Shown here: positions 1-6,985 of the stretch, one piece after another
How positions within the stretch are numbered: position 1 is the first letter of the stretch
Layout: the number at the start of each line of letters is the position of its first letter
DNA from: HGM04593 sp045657945
Lineage (GTDB): Bacteria > Bacteroidota > Bacteroidia > Bacteroidales > Bacteroidaceae
Direction: 5' to 3'
DNA length: 64,000 bases
Assembly: GCA_045657945.1 (NCBI GenBank)
Contig: JAZOUB010000015.1
Location: forward strand, 1 to 64,000
The notes under the pieces: model-generated
Database searches by the model: none
What the model saw: the letters and a program-made list of their open reading frames with translations, nothing else
What the model was told of the DNA's origin: nothing
Made by a program: the position numbers and the translations under genes

Positions 1-132
1 AAAAAGGTTCAAATACAAGGCTTAGGCAAACGAGTGAAACGCAAAGCTCGCTTTAGCGTTTTACAACGAGTGCAGCAAAGGCTCGCCAAAGGCAGCCGGC
101 TTGCGAAGCCATAATCCTCTTTTAATCACTTA
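1..132 (-). repeat. Post-stop structured repeat, copy 1
   Basis: This stretch is almost identical to 2445-2576, at a constant offset of 2444 bases with one mismatch noticed near position 8. In both places it begins directly after the stop codon of a secreted-protein gene on the minus strand. It contains an imperfect hairpin (AACGCTAAAG / CTTTGCGTT around a CGAG loop). A diverged third copy lies at 32089-32180. The left end is cut by the window edge. Confidence 0.85.
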
Positions 133-1971
133 TTACTTTACCAAAACTTTTTTACCACCTACAATGTAGATACCCGGCGCTGTAATTTCCTCTACACGGC
201 GGCCGGTGAGGTCGTAGATAGTTTTCACCTCTCCGTTTTCACCTTTCACCTCGCTGATGCCTGTTGTGCCGTCCCAGTCAAAGCCGTAGAATGCAACAGT
301 CTTGTTAGGAACTACACTTGCAGGCAAGTATGCCTTGTTGGCGTTGTTCAACCAAGAAGTACCGTTTGCCAATGCCTTATAAAGACCAACTGTGCCATCT
401 ACAACACCAAGAACATAAGCCTCACCCTCAATATTCTTGTCTGTGACAGTACCCTCAAGGAGATTACCTTCAACATTTGCAGTAGCCTCTGCAGCGTAGC
501 TGAATGTATAGTTGCCCTCAGCAGCCTTTACAATGATACCTGTTTTTGCTGGGAGAACACCTGTTACCTGTGTCAATGTTACATAACCGTTATTAACTTC
601 TGTTACAGTGTAAGCCTCAACATTTGTAGGAATTGCAGCATTGAAATCGAGGAACAATGTAGCCCACTCTGTTTCGCCAACAGCAAGAGTGTAAAACTCA
701 TCAACTACAGGTTCTGCAACTTGTAATAGGATATCAAAACATCCACCTTCAACGATATTCTTATCATAAGCACCATTTTCTCCCTTGCTTATCATTGCAC
801 GCACAACAATAAGGTCACCAGGTTTGTGATTCTCGCTTACTGTAATCTCATAAGGCAATTTTATATAAGTAGTCTCACCAGATTTAAAGTTTTCCAAATC
901 GGCAAAATCCTCTACTCCAAGCTCCTCACACATCAAGTCTTTATTGCGACCCAAAATTGCATAAGGGTCACCGTTTGCTTCCCATTGGCAAGTATAGTAA
1001 CCATATTTCTTTTCCGTTCCATCACAGTCAATTTGGTAAAGAGCGATATCACCCCAGTGCAACTCGTATGTCAAAGCCAAAGAATATGTCTCACCCGGAA
1101 CGACAGTAAAGGCTTCATTCTTGAAAGAAGATGTGACACCCTTTGTATAATCAAAACCGGAAACGTTCTCGCCATTAAACTCCACACCCGCTATAACATG
1201 CGTGCCACCACCGTCGCTAAATGTTGGTTTATCTATTGCAGCATACCAATCATCGGTGTTCGCAAATTTCTCAAATTCAGCAACATAATCCTTATCGCCT
1301 TCGGTTTTATCAACATATTCTGCAGATGTAGAGACCTCTTCTCCGCCTAATGTCCAACGAACGAACTTATAACCGTAGGCAGGTACAGCAGAAAGTACAA
1401 CATCACCATCAGAAGCAACCTCTCCAGCCGCGCCATTCACTGTAACAACACCACCCTCTGCCGGACTTGCTGTTACAGATATAGTACGCTCCTGAACTGT
1501 TGCCTCATACTCATACACCTCAAACTCCAACAACTGGAACCAAACCGCAGAAGCCTGTGTAAACCTGAGCCTAATCTGTTTTGTATATATACCACCTGCG
1601 TTGCGTGTCACAACTTCATTTGGCTGAATCCCATTAAGAGACTCACCAACCTGAACCCAGTTACCACTATTATTCTCATTAACCTCAATTACAGCACCAT
1701 CTGATGGCAAGTCACCATTGGCAAAATATAGTTTTATATCACCTACATTTTTAGAACTGCTCAAATAAACAGTGAATGTATAACCAGCCTGTGGGTTACC
1801 GTTCGACCAGTACTTGGTGCTGAGAGAACCGTCAAAAGCATTTTCTACTGCATAAGTTTGATAGGCGTATATGGATGATTCTCCATATCTTATCGACAGT
1901 TTGTCGGCCTTTGCATTTGTGAATGATAACATTGACATCACAAGTGCTAAAATAAAAGTAAATCTTTTCAT
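133..1971 (-). CDS. Secreted modular protein: F5/8 C-like domain, InlB-like repeat, C-terminal sorting tail
   Basis: A 612-residue exported protein of unknown substrate. The chosen start gives a classical signal peptide (MKRFTFILALVMSMLSFTNA); the frame stays open 32 codons upstream, but a -7-like box lies at 2008-2015, so those codons are probably untranslated. Residues about 21-160 look like an F5/8 type C (discoidin) carbohydrate-binding fold (DGSLSTKYWSNG). Residues about 161-235 resemble the divergent InlB B-repeat (SVTASPAEGGVVTVNG, YGYKFVRW). The last 30 residues form the IYDLTGRRVEEITAPGIYIVGGKK tail seen on Bacteroidales secreted proteins. The 100 residues before the tail (GYVTLTQ...PAKTGIIVK...YLPAS) are shared with the protein at 2577-4976. 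The function is probably binding rather than catalysis, since no catalytic motif was recognised. Confidence 0.85.
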   Translation of the reverse strand: MKRFTFILALVMSMLSFTNAKADKLSIRYGESSIYAYQTYAVENAFDGSLSTKYWSNGNPQAGYTFTVYLSSSKNVGDIKLYFANGDLPSDGAVIEVNENNSGNWVQVGESLNGIQPNEVVTRNAGGIYTKQIRLRFTQASAVWFQLLEFEVYEYEATVQERTISVTASPAEGGVVTVNGAAGEVASDGDVVLSAVPAYGYKFVRWTLGGEEVSTSAEYVDKTEGDKDYVAEFEKFANTDDWYAAIDKPTFSDGGGTHVIAGVEFNGENVSGFDYTKGVTSSFKNEAFTVVPGETYSLALTYELHWGDIALYQIDCDGTEKKYGYYTCQWEANGDPYAILGRNKDLMCEELGVEDFADLENFKSGETTYIKLPYEITVSENHKPGDLIVVRAMISKGENGAYDKNIVEGGCFDILLQVAEPVVDEFYTLAVGETEWATLFLDFNAAIPTNVEAYTVTEVNNGYVTLTQVTGVLPAKTGIIVKAAEGNYTFSYAAEATANVEGNLLEGTVTDKNIEGEAYVLGVVDGTVGLYKALANGTSWLNNANKAYLPASVVPNKTVAFYGFDWDGTTGISEVKGENGEVKTIYDLTGRRVEEITAPGIYIVGGKKVLVK

Positions 1972-2007
1972 AGTTAAATATTTTGTGTTTATGTTTTTCA
2001 ATTGATG

Positions 2008-2015
2008 CAAAGATA
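2008..2015 (-). promoter_or_regulatory. -7 box TATCTTTG for the secreted protein at 133-1971
   Basis: Read on the minus strand this is TATCTTTG, matching the Bacteroidales -7 consensus TAnnTTTG. Transcription would start near 2001, giving a leader of about 30 nt. No clear -33 TTTG is present at the usual distance. Confidence 0.5.
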
Positions 2016-2076
2016 GCACTATTTTATTGAAATGCATAAAATTGTATAATTTATAACATGACAACACAACATCAAA

Positions 2077-2108
2077 AGTAATGGCGAGGGAAATTCCTCG
2101 CCATTACT
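2077..2108 (-). terminator. Hairpin terminator after the 53-residue small gene
   Basis: An 11-bp perfect stem (TAATGGCGAGG / CCTCGCCATTA, 2079-2089 and 2096-2106) with a 6-nt loop is followed on the minus strand by a short T run. It lies 40 bases downstream of the small gene that ends at 2148. Confidence 0.6.
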
Positions 2109-2147
2109 ATTTAATTCACAAAGGTTACCCCATAGGTAAATCTGTGG

Positions 2148-2309
2148 TTACCACAAATTACCCCACTGGCGGTCATTCTCTTTACCGAGCTGACCTCCGT
2201 TTGAGGTATCCACTGTCTTCTCGTTATCCAATTTCAATGAAGCTGCGAGCATTGACTCTGCTTCAACATTTACCTCTACCATGAGAGGTGATACATAAGT
2301 CTTCTTCAT
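2148..2309 (-). CDS. 53-residue Bacteroidales small protein (MKKTYVSPLMVEV type)
   Basis: A complete small reading frame, ATG at 2309 to TAA at 2148. It starts MKKTYVSPLMVEVNVEAES and then reads MLAASLKLDNEKTVD. The pattern of an MKK(T/E)Y(V/I)xPxxxxV start, a short amphipathic strand, and a small-residue segment 'MLAAS' followed by a polar tail matches a very common class of uncharacterised small proteins that Bacteroidales encode, often in several copies. The final residues are rich in Gly, Asn and Trp (ENDRQWGNLW). A hairpin terminator follows at 2077-2108. The gene sits between the two secreted modular proteins on the same strand. No function is known to me. The class resemblance is from memory and the reading of the frame is direct. 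Confidence 0.7.
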   Translation of the reverse strand: MKKTYVSPLMVEVNVEAESMLAASLKLDNEKTVDTSNGGQLGKENDRQWGNLW

Positions 2310-2347
2310 ATATCGTTATTGTTTTTGTTTTCATTCTTATCGCGCCT

Positions 2348-2420
2348 GTAGGGGCAGACCGATGTGTCTGCCCTACATTTGCGCTATTTCTGCCGGGCGA
2401 ACACACCGGTTCGCCCCTAC
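2348..2420. repeat. Pair of REP-like intergenic palindromes
   Basis: Two neighbouring palindromes: GTAGGGGCAGAC with GTCTGCCCTAC (about 2349-2376), and GGGCGAAC with GTTCGCCC (2395-2417), each closed by a small loop. The GGGGCAGACC and GGGCGAAC palindromes resemble short dispersed intergenic elements of gut Bacteroidetes. They lie in the 267-base gap between the small gene and the post-stop repeat at 2445, and nothing coding is seen around them. Confidence 0.65.
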
Positions 2421-2444
2421 ATTTCGATTACCTATAAGTGAGAT

Positions 2445-2576
2445 AAAAAGGCTCAAATACAAGGCTTAGGCAAACGAGTGAAACGCAAAGCTCGCTTTAG
2501 CGTTTTACAACGAGTGCAGCAAAGGCTCGCCAAAGGCAGCCGGCTTGCGAAGCCATAATCCTCTTTTAATCACTTA
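2445..2576 (-). repeat. Post-stop structured repeat, copy 2
   Basis: Near-identical to 1-132 and in the same relation to a gene: it begins immediately after the TAA at 2577. The similarity continues into the coding 3' end (the sorting-tail codons) of both genes, so the duplicated unit includes the end of the gene plus this tail. Confidence 0.85.
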
Positions 2577-4976
2577 TTACTTTACAAGTGTTTTTTTGCC
2601 ATTTACAATGTAGATACCCGGCGCTGTAATCTCCTCTACACGGCGGCCTGTGAGGTCGTAGATAGCCTTAACCTCGTTCTCAACCTCTACATTCTCAACG
2701 CCTGTAGTACCCTCGCCGAAACGGAAACTGAAGCTTGCAGCACCCTGAGCAGATGCAGGAAGTGCGCTAACCGGCAAATATGCCTTGCCTGCGTTAGCTA
2801 ACCAAGCTGTACCATCCAGTTGATTCATATCTGCTTTGTAGAAACCATACTCGCCATCAACACAACCAAGAACATAAGCCTCCTCGCTAATATAAGTGTT
2901 AGTCATTGTACCCTGGAGCAAGTTACCTGTAACCTCAGTTACTTCACCACTATAATAATTATCGTAAGTAGCTTCAATGCTACCACCCTTAAGAATTACA
3001 CCAGTGCTTGCAGGAACTGCATTGTAAATCTGAGTCAATGTCACATAACCAGCATTTGCAGCTGTTACGATGTATGCCTCAACTCCATCTGGAATAGCAA
3101 CAGGGAAAGCCGCATAGAATGAAGACCAAGTCTCAGTAGCAGGATCTTCCTCCTCAACAAACTCATAAGCAGAAGTGCTCTTCAAACCAGCAACACCAAA
3201 ATAAGTTTCCAAAGTCGCAGTAAGAACTACTTTCTTTTTAAGATTACCCGGGTTATCTACAAGGTTCAATGCGTTACGGACATCACCTGAAGTCAACTGA
3301 ACAACAAGACATTTTGTATAATCAGTCTCATCTGCATTATCTGCAATAAGTATATTAGCATTATTTTCAATTTCAGTTACATCAAATTTACAGTTTTCAC
3401 CACCGTCGCCAAAAGATGTTCCATTAACAGCACCTACAATATAACCTGTAACAACTGCGGGAATCTGCTCGCCACCTACATAATAGTTGAAAGCATCAGC
3501 AACATTACCATTAACAGAATCAATTACCTTCTTATAGCTTACTGCTGCAACATCACTTTCAACACCATCAACCACTGCAATAGCTCTAACAACAGTTGTC
3601 TCTTCAATAGTGATTGGGGTAGAATAAACATCACTTTCAGTTGTAGGATTTTCACCATTCAATGTGTAGTAAATAACAGCACCCTCTGCTGCTGAAATCT
3701 CAAACTCAAGAGTTGGATAGAATTTTGAACCAGTTTCAACGCTGAATGTTGGAGCTGCAGGCTTTTCTTCTTGGCTTGCAGAAACGAGATAAGTAACAGT
3801 CAAAGCATCCATACGCACCTGGGCTGTAAGTTTTGCTACTGTAAATTTGTTACTTGTTCCATCAAGTGTTACTGTAACTTTGTCAGAAGAAGCTGTAGCC
3901 GCATCACCGATAGAATTCTTTAGAGTTGTTGCATAAGCGGAGGTATTACAATCAAAAACAATTTTTGTAATATTACCCGCACACTCAATAACCAACTCTG
4001 AGCCAGCGTACAATCTCACGGGATTAGTGTTGTTAACAACAGCATTTTGAGATGCTGATTTATTATTTGTAAATGTTACACCAGCATTAGCCCACACCTG
4101 AGAGTTACCATCCTGAGAGAGACGCTGAGCTGCACTTGCAAAAGAGATTGTAGCTTCCACTTCTTTTGCATTAGGGTCGAGTGGAATGTTCTTTGTATAA
4201 ATTGCGCTGACAACCTCGCTTGAAAGTTCATCTTTAACTACCTTTGCATAAACAGTGGTTGTTTCTGTAATTTCCACAGATTCACCCTCTACCCAATCAG
4301 TTTCATTGTTCAATGAATAAAAAGCGGTAGCGCCCTCAGCTACATTTGTAATATAAACAGTCATTGAGTTGTCGAAGTTGCAAGCATCAGAGAGGGTAGG
4401 AGCATCTGGAGCTACAGGGGTTTCTGGTTCCTCCGGGTCAGGGGTTTCGCCACCGCCTTCGCCGGTGGTTTCTGTTGTAATAGTTATACTTACAACCTGA
4501 GAATTCTTACTATTAGTCACTTGCAAACGTAACACTTCACTTTGATATTCAGCCGGAATATCATATGAATAAAGAGAGGATTTAGTAGACCAAGTTTTTG
4601 CAGAAACGACTGAAGTACTGCCAGAATAAATACCAACAGTAACACTTGTTGAGTGACCTGATGATGATTTAGCTGTAACATTTGTTATCTTTTCACCGGC
4701 ATAAGTTGGCAATTCAATATAAGCGCCACTTGTACCCCAAAGGAAATATCCGCTATTAAAATAACCTTTACCGCCTGCATTAAAAACATCACCTGTTGCT
4801 TTATCGTAAAAAGCATTAAGTTTGTTAGCTGAACCCGTCGCAACCGCAGTACTTCCGCCCTTAGTTGTAACCCAGTTAGTATTTTTACTAAAATCGTATG
4901 TATACGTTTTAGTCTCCGCCTGTACGCTGAACACCGCCAGCATCACAGCAAAAATTGAAAGTAAAAATTTTTTCAT
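2577..4976 (-). CDS. Secreted modular protein with chitobiase-C-like repeats, DUF6359-like domain and sorting tail
   Basis: A 799-residue exported protein. The start at 4976 gives the signal peptide MKKFLLSIFAVMLAVFSVQA; an upstream in-frame extension is leader sequence, since a full promoter lies at 5190-5220. After the signal comes a beta-rich region (residues about 25-175), a Pro/Glu/Thr linker (GGGETPDPEEPETPVAP), then two modules of the chitobiase/hexosaminidase C-terminal type (GATAFYSLNNETDWVEGESV; GAVIYYTLNGENPTTESDVY). A DUF6359-like OB-fold-type domain follows (VTGYIVGAVNGTSFGDGGENC). The end repeats the C-terminal module and tail of the protein at 133-1971. No catalytic residues were recognised, so a surface adhesin or binding protein is likely. 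Domain names are from memory. Confidence 0.85.
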   Translation of the reverse strand: MKKFLLSIFAVMLAVFSVQAETKTYTYDFSKNTNWVTTKGGSTAVATGSANKLNAFYDKATGDVFNAGGKGYFNSGYFLWGTSGAYIELPTYAGEKITNVTAKSSSGHSTSVTVGIYSGSTSVVSAKTWSTKSSLYSYDIPAEYQSEVLRLQVTNSKNSQVVSITITTETTGEGGGETPDPEEPETPVAPDAPTLSDACNFDNSMTVYITNVAEGATAFYSLNNETDWVEGESVEITETTTVYAKVVKDELSSEVVSAIYTKNIPLDPNAKEVEATISFASAAQRLSQDGNSQVWANAGVTFTNNKSASQNAVVNNTNPVRLYAGSELVIECAGNITKIVFDCNTSAYATTLKNSIGDAATASSDKVTVTLDGTSNKFTVAKLTAQVRMDALTVTYLVSASQEEKPAAPTFSVETGSKFYPTLEFEISAAEGAVIYYTLNGENPTTESDVYSTPITIEETTVVRAIAVVDGVESDVAAVSYKKVIDSVNGNVADAFNYYVGGEQIPAVVTGYIVGAVNGTSFGDGGENCKFDVTEIENNANILIADNADETDYTKCLVVQLTSGDVRNALNLVDNPGNLKKKVVLTATLETYFGVAGLKSTSAYEFVEEEDPATETWSSFYAAFPVAIPDGVEAYIVTAANAGYVTLTQIYNAVPASTGVILKGGSIEATYDNYYSGEVTEVTGNLLQGTMTNTYISEEAYVLGCVDGEYGFYKADMNQLDGTAWLANAGKAYLPVSALPASAQGAASFSFRFGEGTTGVENVEVENEVKAIYDLTGRRVEEITAPGIYIVNGKKTLVK

Positions 4977-5189
4977 AATTAATAGATTTATTTTGTTTTG
5001 TGTTTTTATCAATCTCCCCTCCGGCTTCAAAAACAATTTTTGAACCCACCTCCCCTCGGCAACGAGTGGAGGAGCTTTTTGCTCTTGAAAACAGTCTTAC
5101 AGGGGTGTGAAAGGGGTACCCTACATATTGCTGAGGTTTGAATAAATAATTTAGTCAACCTCAGAGGCACGGCCATAACAATGGCTGTG

Positions 5190-5220
5190 CAAAGTTACTG
5201 CTTTATAGTGTAACAAACAA
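5190..5220 (-). promoter_or_regulatory. Promoter of the secreted protein at 2577-4976
   Basis: Minus-strand -7 box TAACTTTG at 5190-5197 and -33 TTG at 5218-5220 with 20 bases between, a full match to the Bacteroidales consensus. Predicted start near 5183, giving an unusually long leader of about 200 nt. Confidence 0.7.
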
Positions 5221-5382
5221 CAGAAATTATAAAAAAAGTTAAGAACCACAGAGTATTTAACAGCACTAAAAATCAGATAGTTATATTTAGGCACAAGAGT
5301 ACAAACCAACGATACTATGAGTTTTGATTGGACTATTTAAAAAAGTCACGATAAAATCGGCATCAAGCAAAGTTTTTTTTAT

Positions 5383-5460
5383 TTTTATGGAAATAGCCAC
5401 AAGAAAAAATTATCATTTATGGAAATAAAATTCCCAAAATTTGCGGTTTTATGGAAATAG
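5383..5460 (+). repeat. Three direct repeats TTTATGGAAATA spaced exactly 32 bp
   Basis: The ATGGAAATA core starts at 5387, 5419 and 5451, a period of exactly 32 bases or about three helical turns. Copies 1 and 3 share TTTTATGGAAATAG. The array ends 31 bases before the ATG of the ATPase gene. The even spacing on one DNA face suggests an operator or iteron-like site. Confidence 0.85.
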
Positions 5461-5490
5461 ATTTATTTTAGCTGTGAAATAAAACAAATT

Positions 5491-6768
5491 ATGAATATAC
5501 AAGCATTACAGTCTATCGTAGCAGACCAACGTGAAGAACTGTTGGAAAATGATTTCTCAGAGTTGTGCCCACGTCCCGAAGAATCTCAACTTGACCTAAA
5601 GAGCAATCGAGCTCAAGTTGTAATAGGTGTCAGACGATGTGGCAAATCTACCTTATGCGAGATGTACCTCAAACAAAAACGGGTTGAATTTGCCTATGCA
5701 AACTTTGATGACGAACGAATGAAAGAGATGAAGGCAAGTGATTTAGACCACCTGCTTGAAGCGTTATACATGACATATGGCGAATTCAAACATCTATTCC
5801 TTGACGAGATACAAAACATAGATGGTTGGCCATTATTTGTAAACAGACTACTACGCCAAAAAATACATATATTCATTACAGGCTCTAACTCAAAATTGCT
5901 CAGTAAAGAATTAAGCACGCATTTGACAGGAAGAAACAATAAGGTAGAACTTTACCCATTCTCTTTCCTCGAATATTGCATAATGAAGAAGATTGACACA
6001 ACTTCACTATCAACAAAAGCGAAAGGCCTGCGCAAAAGCACGCTACACGAATATCTACAACAAGGTGGATTCCCTGAATTATTCAATGAAAGCAATCGTA
6101 GAGGATACATCAACGGGTTGTTGGACGCCATCATCAAGAATGATATAGCAAAGCGTTTCAAGGTTCGCAATATTGAAGCATTGAGAAGAATTGCAGCCTA
6201 TCTTGCCGATAATTATTGTCAAGAATTTGTAGCCAAGACCGTAGGCGAATTATTCGGAGTCTCAAACCATACAGCAGAGAACTATTATTCATATCTCAAA
6301 GAAGCTTTCCTTTTGGTAGGAGTGAACAGGTTCTCATATAAAAGCAAAGATCGTGTAAGGAACGAGAAAATATATGTTGTAGATACCGCATTTGTTACTG
6401 AACGCGAGGAGAATTTCTCCTTGGAGAACATTGGTTGGAAATTGGAAAATGCTATATGCATAGAACTGATGCGTCGATACAAGCCTCTCTTTTGTGACAT
6501 ATTCTACTACAAAGAGCCATCCTCACAAGTTGATTTTGTTATAGCAAAAGATGGCAATGTACAAGAGTTGATACAAGTATCATATGATATATCTAACGAA
6601 AAAACACGCAATAGAGAGATTAGAGGACTGAAGAATGCCGCAAAGAAACTCAAATGCAACAATCTTACCCTCGTTACCTTTGAAGAATACGAAACAATCA
6701 AAGAGGAAGGATGTATAATAAATATCATTCCGGCTACCGAGTGGTTGCTGAATAACAAAACATTATAA
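5491..6768 (+). CDS. AAA-family ATPase with C-terminal DUF4143 domain
   Basis: A 425-residue cytoplasmic ATPase of the AAA_14/DUF4143 family, which is abundant in Bacteroidales and has no settled role. Visible motifs are Walker A GVRRCGKST (residues 46-54), Walker B HLFLDEIQ (101-108) and a sensor-like TGSNSKLLS (130-138). The DUF4143 part follows from about residue 200 and includes a nuclease-like segment near the C-terminus (DIFYYKEPSSQVDFVIAKDG), resembling the E-x-DFv pattern of PD-(D/E)XK folds. It stands alone, with a repeat array upstream and a strong bidirectional terminator downstream. These genes are often variable between strains and may work in DNA-linked stress or mobile-element responses; that is inference. 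Length is normal for the family. Confidence 0.9.
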   Translation: MNIQALQSIVADQREELLENDFSELCPRPEESQLDLKSNRAQVVIGVRRCGKSTLCEMYLKQKRVEFAYANFDDERMKEMKASDLDHLLEALYMTYGEFKHLFLDEIQNIDGWPLFVNRLLRQKIHIFITGSNSKLLSKELSTHLTGRNNKVELYPFSFLEYCIMKKIDTTSLSTKAKGLRKSTLHEYLQQGGFPELFNESNRRGYINGLLDAIIKNDIAKRFKVRNIEALRRIAAYLADNYCQEFVAKTVGELFGVSNHTAENYYSYLKEAFLLVGVNRFSYKSKDRVRNEKIYVVDTAFVTEREENFSLENIGWKLENAICIELMRRYKPLFCDIFYYKEPSSQVDFVIAKDGNVQELIQVSYDISNEKTRNREIRGLKNAAKKLKCNNLTLVTFEEYETIKEEGCIINIIPATEWLLNNKTL

Positions 6769-6793
6769 AAACCGAACACAACAAGACCATCTC

Positions 6794-6837
6794 GCCCGAA
6801 AGGCAGGAGCTTGCCTCTGAAAGCGGTACTTTCGGGC
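6794..6837. repeat. Compound intergenic palindrome
   Basis: Outer arms GCCCGAAA (6794-6801) and TTTCGGGC (6830-6837) enclose a smaller GGCAGGAGCTTGCC hairpin. It lies just after the ATPase stop codon and before the bidirectional terminator. It looks like a dispersed intergenic element. Confidence 0.5.
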
Positions 6838-6901
6838 AAGACGCCTTATAGCCTTTTCCGCCCTTTTGGGCCTTAATGCCAAGATGCCATACTATTACCA
6901 A

Positions 6902-6939
6902 TAACAAACGAGGGTGACACCGGTCACCCTCGTTTGTTA
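6902..6939. terminator. Bidirectional terminator between the ATPase and GH95 genes
   Basis: A 17-bp perfect stem (TAACAAACGAGGGTGAC at 6902-6918, its complement at 6923-6939) with loop ACCG, between convergent genes. AT-rich arm ends provide weak U tracts in both directions. Confidence 0.75.
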
Positions 6940-6985
6940 TATGTGAATGAATAAAAAGTGTTCGCTTTTTAGTCATTTACTCCAT

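Larger units (their letters stand above)
4977..5490. other. 514-base non-coding region between divergent genes
   Basis: No gene is supported here. On the minus side it holds a leader of about 200 nt for the secreted protein, containing a palindrome (TTCAAAAA / TTTTTGAA, 5026-5044) bracketed by two copies of GCCG(G)AGGGGAG in minus-strand reading, and a promoter at 5190-5220. On the plus side it holds three copies of TTTATGGAAATA just before the ATPase gene. Confidence 0.7.

Noticed and set aside
2081..2284. 67-codon plus-strand frame between the two secreted proteins
   Set aside because: The opposite strand holds a better small gene (2148-2309) with typical family start, and this frame begins in a terminator hairpin.
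5383..5460. CRISPR-like array
   Set aside because: Three repeats of 12-14 bases with 18-20 base spacers are too short for CRISPR and there are no cas genes; an operator is more likely.
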